Shown: positions 16,650 through 25,064 of the stretch, piece by piece
Numbering within the stretch: the first letter of the stretch is position 1
Layout of the letters: every line of letters begins with the position of its first letter
Assembly (NCBI GenBank): GCA_963922875.1
Contig: CAWUJH010000003.1
Coordinates: forward strand, 310,001-374,000
Length of the DNA stretch: 64,000 nt
Direction of reading: 5' to 3'
From: Ketobacter sp963922875
Lineage (GTDB): Bacteria > Pseudomonadota > Gammaproteobacteria > Pseudomonadales > Ketobacteraceae
Position numbers and translations under genes: made by a program
Notes under the pieces: model-generated
The model's input: the letters and a program-made list of their open reading frames with translations, nothing else
Database searches by the model: none
What the model was told of the DNA's origin: nothing

Positions 16650-17522
16650 ATGTACGATACCGCTTTATCGGAAATATACGGTACCTGTCTGGGGAATCAG
16701 GCGGGTTATCAGTTTTCAAATAATAGAATTACTATTCAATCTTCACATTTATTAGATAACAGATCGATGAAGCCACACAGGCATTTTCGTGGGCAATTAC
16801 TTTATTTGGCATTGGGGAGTATTGTTGTTCTGGTGGAAAATCGGTTCTACTCTGTCTATTCGGAGAATTATATTTGGATTCCGCCCGGCATGGAGCATAA
16901 AACGTTTTCACTTGCAAGATCTGAGGTCCACTCTTTATACATAGATAAAGAAGTCGGTAAGTCTTTCCCCCCCATACCCTTTATATCAAAGGCGTCGCCT
17001 CTCTTTGTTCAACTGCTCGACAGATTGACATTTTTGACACATTTCACTGACGGGGAGGTTGCAATGATCAATAGTTTAGAGTCGTTGCTTCTTATGGAGG
17101 TTGACGGTGGAAATACAATCGACGTGGGTTTGCCTTTGCCAAAAGATAAACGGTTACTGAATTTATGTAATCAATTATTTGATGATCCATCATTTGATAA
17201 GACGATAGAGGATTTGCTTAAGAATATTCCCATAAGTTATCGTCATGCAATACGTCTTTTTAAACAACAGACAGGTATTGATTTTGGCAAATGGCGAGTT
17301 CTATTGAGGCTTCATGTTGCAGTTTCTTTACTAATGTCAGGATATTCAGTTACACGAGTTTCAAATGAGGTTGGGTATAGCAGTCCCAGTGGTTTTTCTG
17401 CCGCTTTTAAAAATGAATTTGGCATTTCACCTAGAGAATTTGTTAATAATAGAAATTTTGATGTAAACAAACTTTTTAAGGGACGCTTCCCTCAATATGT
17501 TCAAACTCTAGCTATACAGTAG
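16650..17522 (+). CDS. AraC-family transcriptional regulator with N-terminal cupin domain
   Basis: 290 residues. The N-terminal part (about 30-110) has the AraC sensor-cupin pattern, including HRHFRGQLLYL, ENYIWIPPGMEHKTF and a following His. The C-terminal ~95 residues carry two helix-turn-helix motifs; the second has VSNEVGYSSPSGFSAAFKNEFGISPREF (about 241-268), a clear AraC signature. It is divergent from the cupin-AurF-NRPS operon and is the obvious candidate to control it, possibly in response to the product. It ends at a hairpin shared with the converging leuA gene. Confidence 0.9.
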   Translation: MYDTALSEIYGTCLGNQAGYQFSNNRITIQSSHLLDNRSMKPHRHFRGQLLYLALGSIVVLVENRFYSVYSENYIWIPPGMEHKTFSLARSEVHSLYIDKEVGKSFPPIPFISKASPLFVQLLDRLTFLTHFTDGEVAMINSLESLLLMEVDGGNTIDVGLPLPKDKRLLNLCNQLFDDPSFDKTIEDLLKNIPISYRHAIRLFKQQTGIDFGKWRVLLRLHVAVSLLMSGYSVTRVSNEVGYSSPSGFSAAFKNEFGISPREFVNNRNFDVNKLFKGRFPQYVQTLAIQ

Positions 17523-17534
17523 AGCCGTAGATAA

Positions 17535-17568
17535 AATACACCCTGGTACTTTGGAGTCAGGGTGTATT
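17535..17568. terminator. Bidirectional terminator between the AraC gene and leuA
   Basis: An 11-base perfect stem (AATACACCCTG / CAGGGTGTATT) lies between convergent genes. Read on the minus strand it is followed by TTTTATCT, so it best fits termination of leuA transcripts. Confidence 0.65.
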
Positions 17569-17616
17569 GGTAATAATTATTGTAACTATGCTTATTTGAG
17601 TTATGTGCTCGATATT

Positions 17617-19329
17617 TTAAGAAGCAATCAAAGTAGTGGACTTCTCGTGAGTTACACTTTGGCGGTATGCTTGAGCTCGGTTAACAGCACTTACGATTGC
17701 TTTGATAGCTGCATTGATGATGTTTTCATCGCGTCCAGCACCAAAGACAGTCTTATCGCTATCAACCTTGACCTCTACATAACAAACGGATGTAGCATCG
17801 GAGCCTTCGCCGATTGAGTGTTCGTGGTAGTCAACAACAAAGATGTTTTGCAGCGTATGCTCACGAAATGCGCTAGTTGCGGCGTCAATAGGACCATTGC
17901 CCATCCCTTCGAGAGTTAGTAAAGTGTTTGTTTGGGTGTGGTGAAGATCGATGCCGAGTTTAAGTTGGTTGCCCTGGCTCTCATTAATGGTGCAAGCCAT
18001 AAATTTGAATGGTGAATTAGAGTCAAAGTATTCCCGATAAAATAGCTGCACAATTTCCCGGCTTTTGACTTCTCTTCCAGTGGAGTCGCTGACTCTTTGT
18101 ACTATGCCGCTGAATTCTATCTGTAGGCGTCGAGGCAATTGTAACTGCTCTTCCTTTAGCAACAGGTAACTGATGCCCCCTTTTCCCGATTGGGAATTCA
18201 CTCTTACTACAGCGTCATAGCTGCGGCTCAGATCGGAAGGGTCTATCGGTAAGTATGGCACTTCCCAGCGTCCTTCGGAGGATTGTACTGCAAAGCCTTT
18301 CTTTATCGCATCCTGGTGTGAGCCGGAGAATGCCGTGTAAACCAGCTCTCCGGCGTAAGGGTGGCGAGGGTGAACCGGCAGCTGATTACAGTCTTCCACA
18401 AGTTGTCTGACCCGATCGATATCTGAGAAATCAAGGCCTGGGTGAATACCTTGAGAATAAAGATTTAGTGCCAGGGTAACCAAATCCACATTACCTGTTC
18501 GTTCGCCGTTGCCAAACAGGCAGCCCTCGATACGTTCGGCTCCAGCCATTACTGCCAGCTCCGCCGCGGCAATTGCAGTTCCCCGATCATTATGTGGATG
18601 GATACTCAGGATAATGCTCTCGCGATTTTGCAGATTCCTATGCATCCACTCGATTTGGTCTGCATAAGTATTGGGGGTGTTCATTTCCACCGTGGCAGGA
18701 AGATTTAATATCATCTTGTGTTCCGGTGTCGGTTTCCATGTGTCTACAACTGCATCGCACACTTCTTTGGCGAAGTCTATTTCAGTACTGGAAAAAGTCT
18801 CCGGAGAGTACTGATAAATCCAATGAGTTTCTGGTTGAAGAGCCGTTAAGTCCCGACACCATTGAGTAGCCTGCACGGCGATTTTCTTGACGCCTTCCTT
18901 GTCAGTGTTGTACACGATTCGACGAAATTGAGGTGCCAGTGGATTGTAGATATGCAAGATAACTTGCTTAGCGTTTTTTACACTGGCCAGAGTTTTTTCG
19001 ATCAGCTCATATCTTGCCTGGGTCATCACTTCGATAGTGACATCGTCAGGTATCAGATTTTCTTCGATGAGTAAGCGTACAAATTGGAAATCAATTTCCG
19101 AAGCTGCAGGAAATCCGACTTCAATTTCTTTAAACCCTATGGCTACCAGCTCTTTAAAAAAGCGCAGTTTGGTGGGAATTGACATTGGGTCAATCAGGGC
19201 TTGATTTCCATCACGTAAATCGGTGCTCATCCATACCGGTGGCTGTTCAATATGTTTGTTCGGCCACTGACGATCAGGTAGTGCGATACCAACGGATCTG
19301 GTGTATTTGCTGGATGGGTTGTTGAGCAT
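17617..19329 (-). CDS. leuA: 2-isopropylmalate synthase
   Basis: 570 residues from an ATG at 19329, which has GGAGG five bases upstream; the frame is open 68 codons further, to 19533, but without a comparable site. The catalytic TIM barrel begins with STDLRDGNQALIDPM, and the metal-binding SIHPHNDRGTA motif and FGNGERTGNVD follow. The C-terminal LeuA dimer/allosteric domain carries the GPIDAA segment. The enzyme condenses acetyl-CoA with 2-ketoisovalerate, the first committed step to leucine, and is normally feedback-inhibited by leucine. It is the longer LeuA form (~560 residues). It stands alone, next to a cluster whose NRPS probably loads an aliphatic amino acid, but no operon link exists. 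Confidence 0.95.
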   Translation of the reverse strand: MLNNPSSKYTRSVGIALPDRQWPNKHIEQPPVWMSTDLRDGNQALIDPMSIPTKLRFFKELVAIGFKEIEVGFPAASEIDFQFVRLLIEENLIPDDVTIEVMTQARYELIEKTLASVKNAKQVILHIYNPLAPQFRRIVYNTDKEGVKKIAVQATQWCRDLTALQPETHWIYQYSPETFSSTEIDFAKEVCDAVVDTWKPTPEHKMILNLPATVEMNTPNTYADQIEWMHRNLQNRESIILSIHPHNDRGTAIAAAELAVMAGAERIEGCLFGNGERTGNVDLVTLALNLYSQGIHPGLDFSDIDRVRQLVEDCNQLPVHPRHPYAGELVYTAFSGSHQDAIKKGFAVQSSEGRWEVPYLPIDPSDLSRSYDAVVRVNSQSGKGGISYLLLKEEQLQLPRRLQIEFSGIVQRVSDSTGREVKSREIVQLFYREYFDSNSPFKFMACTINESQGNQLKLGIDLHHTQTNTLLTLEGMGNGPIDAATSAFREHTLQNIFVVDYHEHSIGEGSDATSVCYVEVKVDSDKTVFGAGRDENIINAAIKAIVSAVNRAQAYRQSVTHEKSTTLIAS

Positions 19330-19750
19330 AGTTTCCTCCAATTGATTTTCCGGGTTCTTGTTTGATGACGACATTGGGCTAATCATGCTCGAAGGTGAAA
19401 AGGGTGATAAAGTGTGCAGCCCGCGATACCCGTTAATGTGTTGCATGTTATTAGCAGAAGACCAGGTACCGCGCTGACAGTCCACAACATGACGTTTAGC
19501 CTGTGCCTTAGTATAAGCGGGGGACCATGCCATATTATTGCTAAAATTACTTTAATTCTCAGATATTCCGCAATTTTATTTCAATATAATTAAAAACGAT
19601 GGATATATATGTCTCTCGTGGATGGATGAAATAGCAGGTCAACAATCTTAGGCGATTTTTATCGCGCTGTTTTAGATTAAATGGTTTAAAGGCACCGCTT
19701 AAAAGTCGATAATTTTGGTGTATTGCGTCTGGCATTGCAGATGAAATCAA
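19330..19750. other. leuA upstream region
   Basis: No gene is supported. The leuA frame continues open for 204 bases upstream of the chosen start without a clear ribosome site, and no run of leucine codons typical of a leuL leader peptide is present. The leuA promoter must lie here. The left edge of an IS5-type remnant begins at 19751. Confidence 0.4.
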
Positions 19751-20325
19751 GATGAAACAACCTGGATTTTTCGATCTCAGTGAGCGGTATAAGCAATTAA
19801 ACGAATAGGACCCATTAACGCACTTAAATGCGTCTTATCGACTGGTAAGAGTTTAGGTCCTTACCGGAAAAAGTTCGCCCTACAAGTAAAAAAGCGAACA
19901 GGCCATCCAGCTTTTGACGTGGCATTAATGCTCAAGATATGGATGCTTCAGCCTGTACAATATCTGTGTCGATGAAATCGAATTTCAGATACGAGACCGA
20001 TACAGTTTCTGCCGGTTTTTAGGCCCAATGCCAGAAGATCGGGTTCCGGACGTCAAAACGATCAGGCTATTTAGAGAGCTGCCGACGAAGGTGCAGTTAA
20101 TCAAAGCGTTATTTGATGACTTCGATGCCCAGCTAGACATGAAAGGTTTTGTCGCCTGCAAGGGCCAGATAATTGACGCGAGTTTTGTTGAAGCGCCTAG
20201 ACAGCGTAATACTCTAGAAGAGAACGTAACGATAAAGGTGGGTGAAATACCGGACAGCCTTAAAATAATCCAAACAAAGCTTGTCTGAAAGTAACCGACG
20301 CCCGTTGGGCGACGAAGAATGATGC
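19751..20325 (+). pseudogene. IS5-family transposase remnant
   Basis: Translation in shifting frames gives consecutive blocks of an IS5-type transposase: an MKQPGFFDLSERY start at 19751, then FDVALMLKIWMLQ, EIEFQIRDRYSFCRFLG, PEDRVPDVKTIRLFRE, GFVACKGQIIDASFVEAPRQRNT and finally TDARWATKN. At least two frameshifts and a stop separate them, and the C-terminal DDE half is missing. It is a dead element and marks the left part of the decayed mobile zone. Confidence 0.8.
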
Positions 20326-21119
20326 CGGCTATGTGGATGAAGCAATACGAATTGCGACTGTTTTGCGAATATCGATCCAGGCCCTGGTACTATCCATTTT
20401 GTCGGCGGGGGAATTGTGACCTATGGTGGGAGCGGCGCTACCTATCGACCGGCCTTGGGAGATGGAGCACTGATAAATCAATTCTTGCCTCTGTCAAGAT
20501 GGTGGAATCAAATCTTCATTGTGCTTGCCGGCAAGATTAGTCCAACTCGTAAATCAACCGTCCTTGCAGCAGTTAATAAAGATGGCGAAGCGCATGTCGA
20601 TGCCAAACTTACGAAGTAATATGAATCCTTATCGACTGGTGGAACGGTTGGTTTGTTTGTAGCTAAGATCGACAGGAGTATCTGCAGCCTGTTCAAGAAG
20701 CTCACTTAGTATCAATACGGCAAATGGGCTATGAAGCTCTTAATTGCCCCGACCTGCTGAAGTTTGCAGAAATCTAAACACTGCTATTCACCGTGTACTT
20801 CACGCGCTTAGTGGATAAATTCACAAAGATTCAGCCAGCGTTTTATAAGATTTAAGTGGCAAGATTAAGGTGTTTTATGGTTTTAAATTCGGGCAGCAGA
20901 GTGTATTGCTAAACGGGTAGCCGAGGCTCTCTAACCCTCAGCCCCCCACAGCACCCTGCATGCGTTAGCGCACAGGGCGTTTCACTCAGCATGGTGAAGC
21001 TTGATCCAGCCATCGAGCAACAAGAATAATCCTTCAGACTTAAGGTAACCTTACGGCACGGCCCCTGATATTCGCGCAATCACTTAATTACCCAACAATC
21101 GGAAGAACGCCCCAAGCGC
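20326..21119. other. Degraded sequence between two transposase remnants
   Basis: Only short open frames occur here. One of 67 codons at 20416-20619 looks weakly like a transposase fragment but I cannot place it. A bulged hairpin (CCCTG..TGCG / CGCACAGGG) lies at 20954-20977. Nothing here can be called a working gene. Confidence 0.5.
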
Positions 21120-21850
21120 AACATCAAAGGTACGCAGATGCGTAGCGGTGTTTACACCAGCGGCCTTATTGCCGTCACTGCCACGGGAGAAGAAATCTAT
21201 TTATACAACACCAGCCTGCCACAGCCCATGTTGATGAGTGAGGTGCTCAGTCGCAACCGGCCCACCCTGATCGACGCCTACATCATGGCGTTATGCAATG
21301 CCCGTGGGCGCAGGCAAATTGTAGACATAGAATCGCACTTTCCCGACGCGGTCAGTTGGGTGTTGGATCGCTATGGCCGATACGGGCCAATGACAATGAC
21401 AACAAGTCCAGCGAGCGTGGTGATCACGCGGATCCGCGCTTGGTGCATCATCAGGCGTATTCATTGCCCATCAGGAAAGTATTAAGAACTGGTGCGAACA
21501 GTATCTGGGTTTCCCGGAAGGTGAGGAGCACAGCGGTCTGGGCAAGGCGTGCAAATACTTCCTGACCCACTACGAAGGCCTGACTCAATTTTGCAAAATC
21601 TGCGGTGCTCCCGTTGACAACAACCGAATGGAAGAGGGTTTAAAAACGCCCATTAGAACAAGGAAAAACAGCCACTTATAAAACGCAAACTGGTGCAGAT
21701 GTGGCCAACGTGTTAACCAATGTGATCGCAACGGCTTATCGTAATGAGATGAATCCGTTGGATTATTTGAATACGATTCGGCGGCACCCAGATCTAGCAA
21801 AGAAAAATCCAGCGTAATGGGTGCCCTGGAATGCACCGCTGGGTTGTGAA
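21120..21850 (+). pseudogene. IS66-family transposase remnant (C-terminal half)
   Basis: Blocks of an IS66 TnpC-type protein appear in alternating frames: KGTQMRSGVYTSGLIAV, a LCNARGRRQIVDIESHFPDAVSWVLDRYG segment split around its Cys-Asn-Ala core, SGLGKACKYFLTHYEGLTQFC and APVDNNRMEEGLK, followed by a tail ending near 21850. Several frameshifts interrupt it. The N-terminal part and companion genes are absent, so it is inactive. Confidence 0.8.
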
Positions 21851-21928
21851 TGAAATGATGTTTTTTGGCTGCCGTAAGATTACTATGAAGCGGCAAAGCA
21901 GCGCTTAGTTTAAAATAGCCTATTTTTA

Positions 21929-21943
21929 GGTACTTAAAGTACC
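21929..21943. promoter_or_regulatory. Palindromic operator 1 of the abiE operon
   Basis: GGTACTTAAAGTACC is a perfect palindrome with six-base arms and a 3-base centre, 64 bases before the second copy. It is the upstream half of a pair controlling abiEi. AbiEi antitoxins are known to autoregulate by binding inverted repeats in their own promoter. Confidence 0.7.
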
Positions 21944-22000
21944 CAAAAAAGGAAAAATATAAACCTAAGGATTGATCTAGTTTAAAAATCTGGTTAAATT

Positions 22001-22015
22001 GGTACTATGAGTACC
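22001..22015. promoter_or_regulatory. Palindromic operator 2, spanning the abiEi start codon
   Basis: GGTACTATGAGTACC has the same GGTACT/AGTACC arms as the site at 21929, with ATG, the abiEi start codon, as its 3-base centre. A protein bound here would cover the translation start region as well as the transcript start. Confidence 0.7.
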
Positions 22016-22780
22016 GAAAACGAGTCAAAATTAAACCATTTGCTCAGCACTCAGCCGCTAGGCGTCGTGCTTGCTTCGGCATGGCTTGCTGACCAAGGTT
22101 ACAGCCTTGATTTGCAGAAGCGTTATAAGCGAAGTCAGTGGTTTGATTCCATCGGTACAGGGGCGCTGATACGCCACAGCGATCAAGTGGACTATCTAGG
22201 CGGTATCTATGCTTTGCAAACCCAGTTAGATCTGTCTGTTCATCCAGCGGCTAAAACCGCGCTATCCCTGCAAGGAAAGGCGCATTATCTGGAGCTGGCT
22301 ACCAAGTCAGTACAGCTGTTTGGTGGCAAGGATGACAATTTGCCGCTGTGGTTTAAAAAGCGGGATTGGGGTGTCCGCGTAGAGTGTAAGCTGACATCGT
22401 TTTTACCACCGGAGCTTGGCTTGGTGGAAATAGAGCATAGGGGCTTTAAAGTAAAAGTATCCAGCCCCACCCGAGCTGTCATGGAATGCCTTTATCTGGC
22501 GCCAAAGTCTCAACCGCTTTTAGAAGTGTTTGAGTTGATGGAAGGGCTAAATAACTTGAGGCCAGCCAGCGTTCAGAAACTGCTTGAAGGCTGTACTTCC
22601 GTGAAGGTAAAACGCCTGTTTTTGTACTTAGCGGATAAGGCAAGCCATGAATGGCTTAGCTATATCAACCTAGATAAGGTTGATTTGGGCTCAGGTAAAC
22701 GCGCCATAGTCAATGACGGGGTTTATGTGCCGAAGTACCAGATAACCGTACCAAAGGAGCTGGAGGCCGCTAATGAATGA
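22007..22780 (+). CDS. AbiEi-type antitoxin / transcriptional regulator
   Basis: 257 residues. An N-terminal region (about 1-90), probably a winged helix, begins with LLSTQPLGVVLASAWLADQGYS and DYLGGIYALQTQL. The C-terminal domain has the AbiEi pattern VKVSSPTRAVMECLYLAP and a final segment describing LDLGSGKRAIVNDGVYVPKY. AbiEi proteins are the antitoxins of type IV systems and also repress their operon. Two GGTACT-N3-AGTACC sites precede and overlap its start. It overlaps the downstream abiEii frame by eight bases, the usual coupling. Its partner toxin is broken, so it may now act only as a repressor, or as protection against related toxins. Confidence 0.85.
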   Translation: MSTENESKLNHLLSTQPLGVVLASAWLADQGYSLDLQKRYKRSQWFDSIGTGALIRHSDQVDYLGGIYALQTQLDLSVHPAAKTALSLQGKAHYLELATKSVQLFGGKDDNLPLWFKKRDWGVRVECKLTSFLPPELGLVEIEHRGFKVKVSSPTRAVMECLYLAPKSQPLLEVFELMEGLNNLRPASVQKLLEGCTSVKVKRLFLYLADKASHEWLSYINLDKVDLGSGKRAIVNDGVYVPKYQITVPKELEAANE

Positions 22781-23383
22781 AGCCTATAAAAAGCAGGTCG
22801 GGCTTCTTTTAGACGTGTTGCCTGAAGTCGCTAAGGAAGCATGTTTCGCCATGCATGGCGGCACGGCGATCAATCTCTTTGTACGGGATATGCCAAGGCT
22901 GTCAGTGGATATCGACTTAACCTATGTCGAGATTGCTGAACGTAAAGAAACACTAGATGGTATTAATGCGGCGCTGATCCGCATTAAAGAGCGTATCGAG
23001 ACACTGCGTCCATCGATACGGGTTCAGCACAAAGCGGCAAGCTATGTGCAGCTCATGATAGGCAGCACCCAAGAGATTTATTTGATGTAAAGCTGCTATT
23101 GGAAAACGAAGGCCTTACTGATGAGATCAAGCAAGGATTTATTTTAGGGTTGGTGAGCAGTAATGGCCCGACCCATGAAATGCTTAATCCACATTTAATT
23201 GATCAGCGCACGGCTTTTGAAAATCAGTTCGAGGGCATGTCGGCGATTGAGTTTAGTTACGATGACTATGAGAACTTTCCATCGGTGAAGTGGAAGCTTC
23301 TGAACTTGGAGAAATTCAAGAACGACAATCCAGAGATTTATGAGCAGCAGTTAAACGAGCTGGAAAGCGTTCTGGAGCAGTAA
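22773..23383 (+). pseudogene. AbiEii-type nucleotidyltransferase toxin with an internal deletion
   Basis: The N-terminal frame (22773-23090) has the nucleotidyltransferase motif HGGTAINLFVRDMPRLSVDIDLTY. At about 23068-23072 the sequence jumps from QLMIGST to RDLFDVKLLLENEG, in a different frame, and the C-terminal part then runs intact to 23383. Compared with the usual length of about 300 residues, roughly 90-100 codons of the middle are missing and the frame is broken. The start overlaps abiEi, as in functional operons. The toxin should be inactive. Confidence 0.8.
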
Positions 23384-23450
23384 TTTATAGCGCGTCCATT
23401 CTTCGGTAGAATGGCGTGCTTTTCGGCCCCGAAAGGGTAATGTAACGAAC

Positions 23451-23474
23451 AAGTACAAATTTAAGTACAAACTA
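23451..23474 (+). repeat. Two 12-bp direct repeats upstream of the truncated prfC copy
   Basis: AAGTACAAATTT is followed by AAGTACAAACTA, ending 13 bases before the ATG of the truncated prfC copy. A similarly placed and related pair (GGTGTAAATTTA, GGTGTAAATAAG) precedes the intact prfC at 26327-26350. The shared position next to the duplicated prfC start suggests element-end sequences, for example recombinase arm sites. Confidence 0.5.
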
Positions 23475-23487
23475 GGGTATGAGCGGT

Positions 23488-23660
23488 ATGGGTGATAGCA
23501 ATTTTATTAATGAAATCAATAAGCGAAGAACTTTCGCTATCATCTCCCACCCTGATGCCGGCAAGACCACCATTACCGAAAAACTACTACTTTTCGGTAA
23601 CAGCATTCAGGTGGCAGGAACGGTAAAAGGTCGCGGATCAGACCGTCATGCCACTTCCGA
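23488..23660 (+). pseudogene. Duplicated 5' end of prfC (57 codons)
   Basis: 173 bases match 26363-26535, the start of the intact prfC, with a single mismatch that I can see (T for G at 23646). The match begins at the ATG and stops abruptly inside the GTPase domain after the P-loop HPDAGKTT, where sequence related to abiEi takes over. It is a leftover of an insertion or duplication at the 5' end of prfC. Confidence 0.9.
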
Positions 23661-23662
23661 TC

Positions 23663-23943
23663 GCATGGCTTGCTGATCAAGGTTACAGTCTTGATTTGCA
23701 GAAGCGTTATAAGCGAAGCCAGTGGTTTGATTATATCGGTACAGGGGTACTGGTACTCCATAGCGATCAGGTGGACTATCTGGGCGGCATCTATGCCTTG
23801 CAAAGCCAGCCAGCGTTCAGTCTTTGCTGGAAGGCTGTACTTCAGTGAAGGTAAAGCGCCTGTTTCTGTACCTGGTGAATAAGGCAGGCCATGAATGGCT
23901 TAGCTTTATCAACCTAGATAAGGTTGATCTGGGTTCAGGTAAA
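23663..23943 (+). pseudogene. Fragmented second abiEi copy
   Basis: Bases 23663-23809 resemble 22079-22225 of abiEi at roughly 85-90 percent, and 23806-23943 resemble 22566-22699; the middle third is deleted. The divergence from the neighbouring abiEi means this came from a different abiE allele. It is joined directly to the truncated prfC start on the left and an ardA fragment on the right. Confidence 0.85.
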
Positions 23944-24250
23944 GAAGATGCTGTCCGCATGATATTGCCTGTTTTATAGATGAAGATGGTGAGGTTGCGG
24001 CGGAGTTAATCGGTGTATTGGGTGATCTTGAGCAGGCAGAGAAGGCTTTGGAGGAAGGTTATGCAGGTTGTTATAAGTCTGTGGCGGACTTTGCTGAGGC
24101 GTTGACCGAGGACACTGCACAGATCGTTTGGCGCGTTATATTGATTACAGTGCTATGGCCTATGAGATGGAAAAGGCGGGTGGAAATAACGCCGCTTTTT
24201 TTGTTTTTAATCGCGGTTCAAAAAATGAGCGTGTCTCGGTATTTATATAG
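23944..24250 (+). pseudogene. ardA antirestriction gene remnant
   Basis: Three blocks in different frames spell the C-terminal half of an ArdA antirestriction protein: EDAVRMI, then CFIDEDGEVAAELIGVLG and EKALEEGYAGCYKSVADFAEALTEDTAQI, and finally ARYIDYSAMAYEMEKAGG continuing to a stop at 24248. ArdA proteins mimic DNA to block type I restriction and travel on plasmids and integrative elements. The N-terminal half is missing and frameshifts lie near 23969 and 24130. It is a strong hint that a conjugative or integrative element was once here. Confidence 0.8.
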
Positions 24251-24431
24251 TACCTGTATCTAGTACCTGTATCAGCTTTGAAATAAACCATTTCTCAGAA
24301 TGGTTAATCTATAATAATGGATCTTATTTAGCTTTTGATGTGGAACTATAGATCATGCGTTGCTCCTGACGACTTATTCTGATATGTTTAAGTATATATT
24401 TTAACCGGAATGATGCAGAAAGATAGATCAA

Positions 24432-25064
24432 ATGGCTTACTTGAACGATCAGATACTGAAAAGCTTGCGAGAAGCGCGGCAGAGGAAAGGGCTTAGTCAG
24501 CGAGTGCTAAGTGCTAAGTCTGGCGTGCCGCAAAGTCATATCTCCAAGATCGAAAAAGGGAATGTGGATCTACGTGTCTCAAGTCTGATTGCTTTGGCGC
24601 GTGTTCTGGATTTAGAGCTAGAACTTGTGCCTAAGAAGAGCGTGCCTGCTATTAAGTCTATTGTGCGTAGCAGTGCGAATTCCGAGATGGCTAATGCCCA
24701 GAAGCGTTTTCAGCAGGAGATAGAGAGGTACAAGCATATTATCGCGTCTATCCCTGAAGTGTCATCGATATCTTCAGGTGAACTAGAAAAGCTGAAGAAG
24801 GCAATGGATAGTATTGAGCAGTTCAAGCCAAGTCTTTCCGCTGTTAAAGCTATTGAATCTTCCCGAGAGGCATTGGAAAAGGCTGTTAGGAATAGTGCGA
24901 TTTACCCAATAGAAAATACCATCAAGCCTGAGGCGTTAGAGGCTATCAGAAAAGCGACGCGTAACTTGAATAGCTTACGCAATGCGCTAGCACATCAAAT
25001 GCCGGCTCAGGCTGGCTCGTCGTCTTCTCCAGCTTACAGTTTAGATGGAGGGGATGATGAGTAA
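24432..25064 (+). CDS. hipB: HipB-like antitoxin with an unusual C-terminal extension
   Basis: 210 residues, more than twice the usual ~90. Residues ~8-65 are a lambda-repressor-like helix-turn-helix (REARQRKGLSQRVLSAKSGVPQSHISKIEKGNVDLRVSSLIALARVL). Residues ~80-190 are rich in Glu, Lys, Ala and Ser with heptad-like spacing, suggesting helices or a coiled coil, and the tail is Ser/Gly/Asp-rich. HipB antitoxins bind the HipA kinase and repress the operon. It overlaps hipA by eight bases. The extension has no match I can recall; it may add an oligomerisation surface. Confidence 0.85.
   Translation: MAYLNDQILKSLREARQRKGLSQRVLSAKSGVPQSHISKIEKGNVDLRVSSLIALARVLDLELELVPKKSVPAIKSIVRSSANSEMANAQKRFQQEIERYKHIIASIPEVSSISSGELEKLKKAMDSIEQFKPSLSAVKAIESSREALEKAVRNSAIYPIENTIKPEALEAIRKATRNLNSLRNALAHQMPAQAGSSSSPAYSLDGGDDE

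Noticed and set aside
20954..20977. Bulged GC-rich hairpin in the degraded IS zone, reminiscent of group II intron sequence
   Set aside because: No reverse transcriptase frame or intron domain V could be recognised, so the intron idea has no support.
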